From Flavobacterium defluvii (GTDB taxonomy: Bacteria > Bacteroidota > Bacteroidia > Flavobacteriales > Flavobacteriaceae): a stretch of 64,000 nt of DNA. Each line of letters begins with the position of its first letter. Within the stretch, counting starts at the first letter, position 1. The stretch spans positions 372,001 to 436,000 of the forward strand of contig NZ_FQWC01000002.1 in the NCBI RefSeq assembly GCF_900129555.1. Reading direction: 5' to 3'. Both the position numbers and the translations under genes were made by a program. Positions 52,811-59,138 of the stretch are shown one piece after another. The notes beneath the pieces are model-generated. The model made no database searches, was not told the DNA's origin, and worked only from the letters and a program-made list of their open reading frames with translations.

Positions 52811-52845
52811 TCCCGCTAAAGGGAGTGGCAAAAAATAAAACGACC

Positions 52846-53928
52846 ATGAATACCGCCAGAACTCAAAAATTGTTGACACAGCTTATTAAAACACCGCATT
52901 TGGTGTTAGAAAAGCTGGAATTAGTATATGTCAACAATCAAAATTTACCAATTGAAAGATGCCAGGGAGAAGATGGTTTTATTTATAAAAAAAATGGGCG
53001 CTGTATAAAACAAAAAAGTGAAATAAAACGCTTTAACAGCTTAGTCCTGCCTCCAGCTTGGGTAAATGTAAAAATAAGCGATTTATCAAACGGCCATTTA
53101 CAAGCAGTAGGAGTAGATGTAAAAAACAGAAAACAATATCGATATCATCCAAAGTGGAATTTAATCCGTAATCAAACCAAATTTTACAAAATTGCCGAAT
53201 TCGGACAAAAGCTTCCTTCTATACGTAAACAGGTTGATATCGATCTTGAAAGAAAAGAATGGTCTAAAGAAAAAGTAGTTGCGCTTGTAATACGATTAAT
53301 GGAAGAAACGCATATACGTATTGGAAATGAAAAATATGCCAAAAATAATAAATCCTACGGGCTTTCTACTTTGCGAAAAAGACACATTAATATCAATAAA
53401 AATTCACTTCGGTTTGAATTCATTGGAAAAAAAGGAAAACAACACACGATTACAACCCGAAACAAACAATTAATTAAGCTAGTAAGCAGATGCGAAGAAA
53501 TTCCGGGTTGGGAAGTTTTTAAATATTACGATAAAAACGGCGAAAAAAAGGTTTTAGACAGCCATATGGTAAATGAATATCTGCATAATATTTCGGGCGA
53601 ATATTTCAGTGCTAAAGATTTCAGAACGTGGGCAGCCTCAATTATATTTTTTGAAAATCTGATGGAACTAGGCGTTACATCAAATGAAAAAGAAATCAAA
53701 AAAAACATTGTTATGGCTTATGATGCCACAGCCGAAGCACTTGGAAATACAAGAAATGTCTGCAAGAATTATTACGTTCATCCGCTTTTAGTTTCAACTT
53801 ACGAAGATGGATCAATTCAGCAGTATTTTGATAAAGTTAAAAAAAGCCGAAGCACGAAAAAATACTTTTCACGAACTGAAAGTGCCTTTGCAGAATTGAT
53901 AGGGAATTACCAGGTCAATTTATTGTAA
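52846..53928 (+). CDS. DNA topoisomerase IB
   Basis: A 360-aa type IB (eukaryote/pox-like) enzyme that relaxes supercoils through a 3'-phosphotyrosine. The order is an N-terminal small domain (GFIYKKNGRCI, LPPAWVNV), then the catalytic domain with RKQYRYHPKWN and EETHIRIGNEKYAKNNKSYGLSTLRKRH (Arg). The catalytic Tyr309/310 lies in CKNYYVHPLLVSTYEDG. An upstream GTG at 52825 sits directly after a purine-rich AAGGGAG with no spacing, so the ATG is preferred. Such enzymes are common in radiation- and desiccation-tolerant bacteria. Confidence 0.93.
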   Translation: MNTARTQKLLTQLIKTPHLVLEKLELVYVNNQNLPIERCQGEDGFIYKKNGRCIKQKSEIKRFNSLVLPPAWVNVKISDLSNGHLQAVGVDVKNRKQYRYHPKWNLIRNQTKFYKIAEFGQKLPSIRKQVDIDLERKEWSKEKVVALVIRLMEETHIRIGNEKYAKNNKSYGLSTLRKRHININKNSLRFEFIGKKGKQHTITTRNKQLIKLVSRCEEIPGWEVFKYYDKNGEKKVLDSHMVNEYLHNISGEYFSAKDFRTWAASIIFFENLMELGVTSNEKEIKKNIVMAYDATAEALGNTRNVCKNYYVHPLLVSTYEDGSIQQYFDKVKKSRSTKKYFSRTESAFAELIGNYQVNLL

Positions 53929-54012
53929 AATAAACGAATAGAGTTAATGCATCTCTTAAAAAGCATAAGTTTAAAAACAAACAAAAACAGTATTAACTAA
54001 AAATCAATTATT

Positions 54013-54174
54013 ATGTTACGTTGGACAGTCATATTTATTATTCTGGCAATTATTGCGGGGATATTTGGTTTTGGCGGAATTGCCGCTGGAGCTGCTAGTA
54101 TAGCAAAAATTTTATTTTTTATATTCTTAGTGTTATTTATTATTTCGTTAATAAGCGGAAGAAGAAGTGTTTAA
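54013..54174 (+). CDS. DUF1328 (YtjA) small membrane protein
   Basis: The 53-aa protein ([32 protein letters not shown]...) has two hydrophobic helices and the [10 protein letters not shown] turn that defines the DUF1328/YtjA family. It ends in SGRRSV. Family members are induced by stress in enterobacteria, but the role is unknown. It follows the topoisomerase gene in the same direction. Confidence 0.88.
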   Translation: MLRWTVIFIILAIIAGIFGFGGIAAGAASIAKILFFIFLVLFIISLISGRRSV

Positions 54175-54258
54175 CACTAATTCAGTAAAATAATAACGAA
54201 CTAAAAACGGCACATATATTTCGGTAAATGTGTCGTTTGTTTTTTAAAATATAATATT

Positions 54259-54906
54259 ATGGGAACTAAAAGCGGTGCTTATCAGGACGTTTACATTAAA
54301 AGACAAGACGAAATGGTAAGTCTAAAAAACGATGTGACAGATTTTTGTGCAAAATATATAAAACCTGTGCATCCTGAAAACTGGGATTGGTCGACTAGAG
54401 ATTTTGAAAATCCTGAAAACGACCCTACAATTGCCGAAGCAAGAGCGATAGCAAATGTGGTTTATAAAGATTTGCTAGACGAAAAACATACCGAAGTTGA
54501 CCTTTCGACAATGGACAATGTTGAAGCCATAAAAGCATATTTAAATCCTGACAGCAAACATGCCGATTTTAATATGGAAGAATTTGCATTTGCCTTAAAA
54601 GTTGAACTTGAACATGGAAAAATCAGAGATGTAAATGTTACCAATAACCATCCTTTTTTGACCGCAATGATTGCATTGGCTCACATGACCGAAAGTTTAA
54701 CTTACTACAAACGCTTAAAAATAATGGAAACCGAGGGTGAAATTTTTGAAATTATGCGAAAAATAGAAAATTTAAACGATGGAAAAGAGGAGTGGTACGA
54801 AGAATTAAGCAAAGCAGAAAAAGAATTAGCAGAAGCCAAAACAGGATTGGTAGAACGTTTACAAAAAATGGATGATATTCCCGTGTTAGAGAAAATAGGC
54901 GATTAA
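54259..54906 (+). CDS. DUF5661-like helical protein
   Basis: The 215-aa cytoplasmic protein is almost all-helical. Its middle (EEFAFALKVELEHGKIRDVNVTNNHPFLTAMIALAHMTESLTYYKRL) matches the DUF5661 pattern of a Glu-His-Gly core and a Tyr-Tyr-x-Arg-Leu end. A C-terminal coiled coil (EEWYEELSKAEKELAEAKTGLVERLQKM) follows. No activity is known. The spacing to the DUF1328 gene is 84 nt. It ends at a strong convergent terminator. Confidence 0.65.
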   Translation: MGTKSGAYQDVYIKRQDEMVSLKNDVTDFCAKYIKPVHPENWDWSTRDFENPENDPTIAEARAIANVVYKDLLDEKHTEVDLSTMDNVEAIKAYLNPDSKHADFNMEEFAFALKVELEHGKIRDVNVTNNHPFLTAMIALAHMTESLTYYKRLKIMETEGEIFEIMRKIENLNDGKEEWYEELSKAEKELAEAKTGLVERLQKMDDIPVLEKIGD

Positions 54907-54924
54907 AGTTTATAATCACAAAAA

Positions 54925-54960
54925 AAAACCGTTAAGTATATTTCTTAACGGTTTTTTTTA
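54925..54960. terminator. Bidirectional terminator before the acidic protein
   Basis: The perfect 12-bp arms AAAACCGTTAAG and CTTAACGGTTTT have A- and T-runs on opposite sides, between two convergent genes. Confidence 0.9.
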
Positions 54961-54976
54961 TTTCAGAATCCAAAAG

Positions 54977-55552
54977 TTATAATCTTCTCTTGTCCTGTTC
55001 ATTATAATCATCATCTTCCTGAACATCATCTTCAACATAATCGTTGTTTTCAATGTCTTCATCTTCTTCATCTCCATCCTCCAGATCTTCTAAATCTTCT
55101 TCCGTTTCACTAAAATCATTTTCAAAAGTATCAGACGGGTTGTCAAATTCATCATTTTCAAGATCGTCGTCTAATTCTTCTTCGATGTATTCATCTTCGT
55201 CTAAGTCTTCATCTTCCTCTTCTTCGTCGCTGTCAAGCGCATCATCTTCTTCCAAAACAACTTCATAAATATCATCGTTATTATCTTCAAGATCTCTGTC
55301 TTTGTGGAAATCATCATCTAAATCGTCCAAATCATCGTCATATACGCCCGATCTTTCATCCGGATTAGGTTTATCAGGGTTATGGCCATTTCGAACCGTA
55401 TAACCGCGTTCTGCGTCTTCTGCTCGGCTGTTTTGGGTTTCTCTCGTATTTAAATCATAAAGTTCCTCGTTCATAACCGTATTTCTGTCTGAAGCATTCG
55501 GGCTTGCCGGATCTTTAGGAAAAGTGCTGTTTTTTTTATCTGTAGTATTCAT
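54977..55552 (-). CDS. Extremely acidic low-complexity protein
   Basis: The 191-aa protein has an N-terminal region with Asn/Arg-rich words (NTREQNSRAEDAERGYTV-like) and then a long tract (about residues 75-185) made almost only of Asp and Glu (DDLDDLDDDF, EEEEDEDLDEDEYIEEELDDD). It should be intrinsically disordered and very low in pI. No signal peptide is seen. It may act as a DNA-mimic, histone-like chaperone or hydration protein, but none is proved. The surrounding genes are stress-related. Confidence 0.72.
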   Translation of the reverse strand: MNTTDKKNSTFPKDPASPNASDRNTVMNEELYDLNTRETQNSRAEDAERGYTVRNGHNPDKPNPDERSGVYDDDLDDLDDDFHKDRDLEDNNDDIYEVVLEEDDALDSDEEEEDEDLDEDEYIEEELDDDLENDEFDNPSDTFENDFSETEEDLEDLEDGDEEDEDIENNDYVEDDVQEDDDYNEQDKRRL

Positions 55553-55740
55553 GACGTTTTATTTTTTAAATGTATATATACAAAGCTAGCCATCAATAGG
55601 ATGGATTTTCTTATAGAATTGTTTGATGTAATTCTATAATTAACAGGTGTTTAGAATGAAATTTAATATAAGAATTTTATAAGCTTACAGATTATCATCG
55701 CGGTAATTTTATAAAATATTAATCATAAAAAATTATTACC

Positions 55741-56322
55741 ATGAAAACTACTGATAGTAAGAAAGAAACCACACCGAAACAAACGGTAAAAAGAGGAGTT
55801 ACAAAACCAAAATCTAATGCTGCTGCAGGATTAACAGAATTATTTGAAGAAAGCCTGAAAGATTTGTACTGGGCAGAAAAAGCTTTAACAAAAGCGCTTC
55901 CAACAATGGCTAAAAATGCAACTTCAGAAGAATTAATTACTGCCATTAATAACCATTTAACTGAAACCGAAGAACACGTAACACGTTTAGAGAAAGTTTT
56001 TGAACTTATCGGAAAAAAAGCAACCGCTAAAAAATGCGATGCAATGGAAGGTTTAATTGAAGAAGGAAAAGGCATTCTTGAAGAAACTGAAATTGGAGTT
56101 GTGCGTGATGCGGGAATTATTGCAGCAAGCCAAAAAATCGAGCATTATGAAATTGCAACTTATGGTACTTTGAGACAATTTGCAGAAACTTTGGGTTATG
56201 AAGAAGCCGCAGCTCTTTTGGAACAAACACTTGATGAAGAAAAAGGTGCTGATAAATTATTAACCGAAGTAGCTGTAAATGCCATAAATCTAGAAGCTGC
56301 CGAAATTGAAATGGAAGAATAA
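55741..56322 (+). CDS. DUF892 ferritin-like protein (YciE/YciF)
   Basis: A 193-aa protein has a Lys/Thr-rich N-terminus (about 1-28). It continues with a four-helix DUF892 domain (AGLTELFEESLKDLYWAEKALTKALPTMAKNATSEEL, LTETEEHVTRLEKVFELIGKKATAKKCDAMEGLIEEG, SQKIEHYEIATYGTLRQFAETLG). Acidic and His residues repeat as in ferritin-like metal sites. YciE/F are RpoS-dependent stress proteins in enterobacteria. The basic tail could bind DNA or the neighbouring acidic protein, which is inference. Confidence 0.92.
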   Translation: MKTTDSKKETTPKQTVKRGVTKPKSNAAAGLTELFEESLKDLYWAEKALTKALPTMAKNATSEELITAINNHLTETEEHVTRLEKVFELIGKKATAKKCDAMEGLIEEGKGILEETEIGVVRDAGIIAASQKIEHYEIATYGTLRQFAETLGYEEAAALLEQTLDEEKGADKLLTEVAVNAINLEAAEIEMEE

Positions 56323-56340
56323 TAGAATTTATTAGTGATA

Positions 56341-56370
56341 AAAAGTGCAGGATTAAAACTGCACTTTTTT
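56341..56370 (+). terminator. Terminator of the DUF892 gene
   Basis: The perfect 10-bp arms AAAAGTGCAG and CTGCACTTTT are followed by T's. It lies 18 nt after the stop and 18 nt before the next ATG. Confidence 0.85.
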
Positions 56371-56388
56371 AATTTAAAACAAAAAATT

Positions 56389-57120
56389 ATGCCCGAAGGT
56401 CCGTCAATATTGATTTTAAAAGAAGAAGTACAACAATTTGCAGGAAAAAAAGTGATCGAAGTTTCAGGAAATTCGAGTATTGATCTCGAACGTTTAAGAG
56501 ATAAAACAATATTGTCTTTTAAGACCTGGGGAAAACACTTTTTGATTTGCTTTGAAGATTTTACCATCAAAATCCACATGCTGATGTTTGGAACTTACAG
56601 AATTAATGAAAAAAAAGATACTGCACCAAGGTTGCATTTAGGATTTTTAAATGGAGAAATCAATTTTTATACCTGTTCTGTAAAGGTTTTAGAAGGTCCT
56701 GTAAGCCAATATTACGACTGGAGCGAAGATGTTTTAAATGAAAACTGGAATCCTAAAAAGGCAAAACAAAGCCTGGATAAAATTCCAGATGAAATGATTT
56801 GTGATGCTGTTTTAGAACAAAATATTTTTTCGGGAGTAGGGAATATTATTAAAAATGAAGTTTTGTACCGATGTTTTGTTCATCCCGAATCTTTGGTTGG
56901 GAAAATTCCACCAGAAAAAATTGATGAAATAATAGCCGAATGTTCTATTTACAGTTTTGAATTTTTATACTGGAAGAAGAAATTCGAACTCAAAAAACAT
57001 TGGCTGGCATATTCAAAAAAAGAATGTAAAAGATGCAATTTACCCTTAATAAAAAAACCGACAGGGAAGAAAAACCGTCGAAGTTTTTTCTGTACTAACT
57101 GCCAGCAGCTTCATATATGA
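56389..57120 (+). CDS. Formamidopyrimidine/endonuclease VIII-type DNA glycosylase
   Basis: The 243-aa enzyme begins MPEGPSILILKEE, with the catalytic Pro2 and Glu3 that fix this start. It contains NIIKNEVLYR (H2TH Asn and Lys region) and the C-terminal zinc finger CKRCNLPL...FFCTNCQQL. The Fpg/Nei superfamily removes oxidised bases and cuts the abasic site. The divergent N-domain resembles bacterial Nei-like proteins more than MutM. The stop overlaps the start of the DUF72 gene (ATGA). Confidence 0.9.
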   Translation: MPEGPSILILKEEVQQFAGKKVIEVSGNSSIDLERLRDKTILSFKTWGKHFLICFEDFTIKIHMLMFGTYRINEKKDTAPRLHLGFLNGEINFYTCSVKVLEGPVSQYYDWSEDVLNENWNPKKAKQSLDKIPDEMICDAVLEQNIFSGVGNIIKNEVLYRCFVHPESLVGKIPPEKIDEIIAECSIYSFEFLYWKKKFELKKHWLAYSKKECKRCNLPLIKKPTGKKNRRSFFCTNCQQLHI

Positions 57121-57827
57121 AAAATGAAATTTTAATAGGATGTTCGAGTTACAATAACCGGTATTGGAAGGGAATTTTTTACCCTGACAATCTGTCATAC
57201 TCGAAGTGGTTTGAGTTTTATAGCCAGCACTTTAGCACGTATGAGTTCAACGGAAGCTTTTATAAGTTTCCAACACTTAGAGTCTTAACAAACTGGTACA
57301 ATAAAGCTCCTGAAAATTTCCTTTTTTCGGTAAAAGCACCAAAAGAAATTACTCATTTTAAGAAATTTATTGACTGCGAAAATCTGCTTTCGGAATTTTA
57401 TAATGTCTGCGAAAATGGTTTAAAAGAAAAGCTGGCTTGTGTGCTTTTTCAGTTTCCTCCAAGTTATTCTTTTACTTCAGAAAGATTAAAGCAAATAATA
57501 AGCAGTTTAGACTTGAAATTTAAAAATGTAATTGAGTTTCGCCATATAAGCTGGTGGAATCAGGAAGTTTGGGATGCTTTTCTGGAAAACAATATCACTT
57601 TTTGCAGTGTAAGTTATCCCAATTTACCGCAGACTATTTTTAAACAATTTCCATTTGTATACATTCGTCTGCACGGAATTCCTAAGTTGTTTTATTCAGG
57701 TTATTCACTTCAAGAATTACTTAATATAAAAGATGAAACTAATTCAAAATCAGGATTTATATATTTTAATAATACTGCCAGCGAAGCAGGAATTTTAAAT
57801 GCGGTGGAATTAAAAAAGCTGATTTGA
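57117..57827 (+). CDS. DUF72 family protein
   Basis: The 236-aa TIM-barrel protein shows the DUF72 pattern: IGCSSYNNRYWKGIFYPDNLSYSKWFEFYSQHFSTYEFNGSFYKFP, FLFSVKAPKEITHFKK, FQFPPSYSFTSE, FRHISWWN and VYIRLHGIP. The family has no proven biochemical role but is often beside DNA-repair or photolyase genes. Here it overlaps the glycosylase by 4 nt, so the two are translationally coupled and may act together. Confidence 0.9.
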   Translation: MKNEILIGCSSYNNRYWKGIFYPDNLSYSKWFEFYSQHFSTYEFNGSFYKFPTLRVLTNWYNKAPENFLFSVKAPKEITHFKKFIDCENLLSEFYNVCENGLKEKLACVLFQFPPSYSFTSERLKQIISSLDLKFKNVIEFRHISWWNQEVWDAFLENNITFCSVSYPNLPQTIFKQFPFVYIRLHGIPKLFYSGYSLQELLNIKDETNSKSGFIYFNNTASEAGILNAVELKKLI

Positions 57828-57832
57828 TATTT

Positions 57833-57923
57833 AACCGCAAAGTCCGCAAAGGTCAACGAAAGATTCACAAGGTATATAATTCCTTTGTGTGCTTTGCAAT
57901 TTTCCTTGCGGACTTTATGGTTT
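57833..57923. repeat. AACCGCAAAGTCCGCAA near-inverted repeat
   Basis: AACCGCAAAGTCCGCAAAGG (57833-57852) and CCTTGCGGACTTTATGGTTT (57904-57923) are nearly reverse complements. They lie between the convergent DUF72 and PNPOx-fold genes, with words of TTCCTTTGTGTGCTTTGC between. Confidence 0.65.
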
Positions 57924-57929
57924 AAAAAA

Positions 57930-58430
57930 CTACAGTTTCAAATTGCCTTCAATGCCGTCATCCATAACTTTTCCGGTTACAAATGCAGCAGTCATTTTTG
58001 CAATTGCAACCATTTTGCCGTGTTTGTTGTTCCAGTAGTAACCATCTTCAGGTGTTACGGTTATAACACTTAAATTTGGATCGTCCTTACCGCCCGGCAT
58101 CCATACTTTTACGATTGGATCGTATAATTCTTCAATAGTTTCTCTGTCATAAGAAATTGTAGCTGTACCGTGTAAAGTCAAAAACTTATCATGCGGTTCA
58201 GAAAAGAACAATTCAACCTGTGGATTTAATGTAATTTCAGCATTTTGGCTGCTGTTTCGGTCTGATAAAAACCAAAGCCTGCCCAAATCATCTACTTTTT
58301 GAACAGACATAGGTCGGGATTGCAGTCTGTCGCTGTTGTAAGTGCAAAACATGCATGTTTTTATGTTTTCTGCCAATTCTTTTATCTTGTCGGCAGCTAA
58401 TACGTCTGTAAGGTCTTTATGATCTCCCAT
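57930..58430 (-). CDS. PNPOx-fold general stress protein
   Basis: The 166-aa protein has the split beta-barrel of the pyridoxamine-phosphate-oxidase-like family. It shows MFCTYNSDRLQSRPMSVQKVDDLGRLWFLSDRNSSQNAEI, VELFFSEPHDKFLTLHGTATI and KVWMPGGKDDPNLSVITVTPEDGYYWNNK. It is closest to the general stress protein 26 type, which bind FMN or FAD. No substrate is known. It closes the stress-type run on the opposite strand. Confidence 0.88.
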   Translation of the reverse strand: MGDHKDLTDVLAADKIKELAENIKTCMFCTYNSDRLQSRPMSVQKVDDLGRLWFLSDRNSSQNAEITLNPQVELFFSEPHDKFLTLHGTATISYDRETIEELYDPIVKVWMPGGKDDPNLSVITVTPEDGYYWNNKHGKMVAIAKMTAAFVTGKVMDDGIEGNLKL

Positions 58431-58608
58431 GGCTATATATTTTTATAATTAAAATTTTGTTTTAAAGTGTTTAAAAACACACTTATAGCAAAATTGAGAT
58501 TTTTAAAACTGAATAGCTTACAGAATTATATTTATAAATTATCAGATTTCAATTAACGGTTTTTGTGAGAATTTTTAATCAGATAATTTTTAATCATTAA
58601 ATTTATGC

Positions 58609-58616
58609 TATCTTTG
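58609..58616 (+). promoter_or_regulatory. -7 box of the CheY-like gene
   Basis: TATCTTTG (TAnnTTTG) lies 26 nt before the ATG at 58643. No TTTG is present at the -33 position. Confidence 0.45.
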
Positions 58617-58642
58617 AATAAAACAGATTTTACAAGTAACAT

Positions 58643-59074
58643 ATGAAAAAATGGACAATCTTCTACACAGATGACGACGAAGACGATTTAAGCTTATTTA
58701 CAGACGCGGTAGAGTCATTGTCAGAAGATATTAATCTGCAGACTTACTCAGGCGGAGAAAAGCTTTTAAATGCCGTATATAACCCGCCGCCAACCCCCAG
58801 TATTATTTTTTTAGACCTGAACATGCCGGGAAAAAATGGATTTGATGTTTTAAACGAACTCAAAGGATCTAAAGAAAGCAGCGATATCCCGATAATTATT
58901 TTCTCAACCTCAAATGAGCCCAGTATTATTGAAAAATGTCTCTCTTTAGGAGCTAATTTCTTTATAACTAAGCCGGTTTTAATGAAAGATATTATTAAAT
59001 CAATCGAACATTCGCTTACCATTAACTGGAAAGAATTTGTACCGGACAGAAAAACTTTTGTATATAAATTATAA
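58643..59074 (+). CDS. Single-domain response regulator (CheY/Rcp1-like)
   Basis: The 143-aa receiver domain has an acidic pocket (YTDDDEDDLSLF), phospho-acceptor Asp in IIFLDLNMPGKNG, Thr/Ser in FSTSNEP and Lys in FITKPVLMKD. It has no output domain. It is convergent with a multi-PAS histidine kinase and is a candidate phosphorylation partner of it, as in Rcp1-phytochrome pairs. Confidence 0.9.
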   Translation: MKKWTIFYTDDDEDDLSLFTDAVESLSEDINLQTYSGGEKLLNAVYNPPPTPSIIFLDLNMPGKNGFDVLNELKGSKESSDIPIIIFSTSNEPSIIEKCLSLGANFFITKPVLMKDIIKSIEHSLTINWKEFVPDRKTFVYKL

Positions 59075-59096
59075 TTACTCAAATTGTGAGTAGAAG

Positions 59097-59138
59097 AAAC
59101 ACCAAACTTATTTATTAAAATGAGTTTGGTGTTTTTTT
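59097..59138 (+). terminator. Terminator of the CheY-like gene
   Basis: The 12-bp arms AAACACCAAACT and AGTTTGGTGTTT enclose a 14-nt loop and are followed by a T-run that reaches the end of the convergent kinase gene. Confidence 0.8.

Noticed and set aside
55044..55268. Ser-rich open frame of 74 codons on the plus strand
   Set aside because: It is the mirror of the Asp/Glu codon tract of the acidic protein on the other strand.
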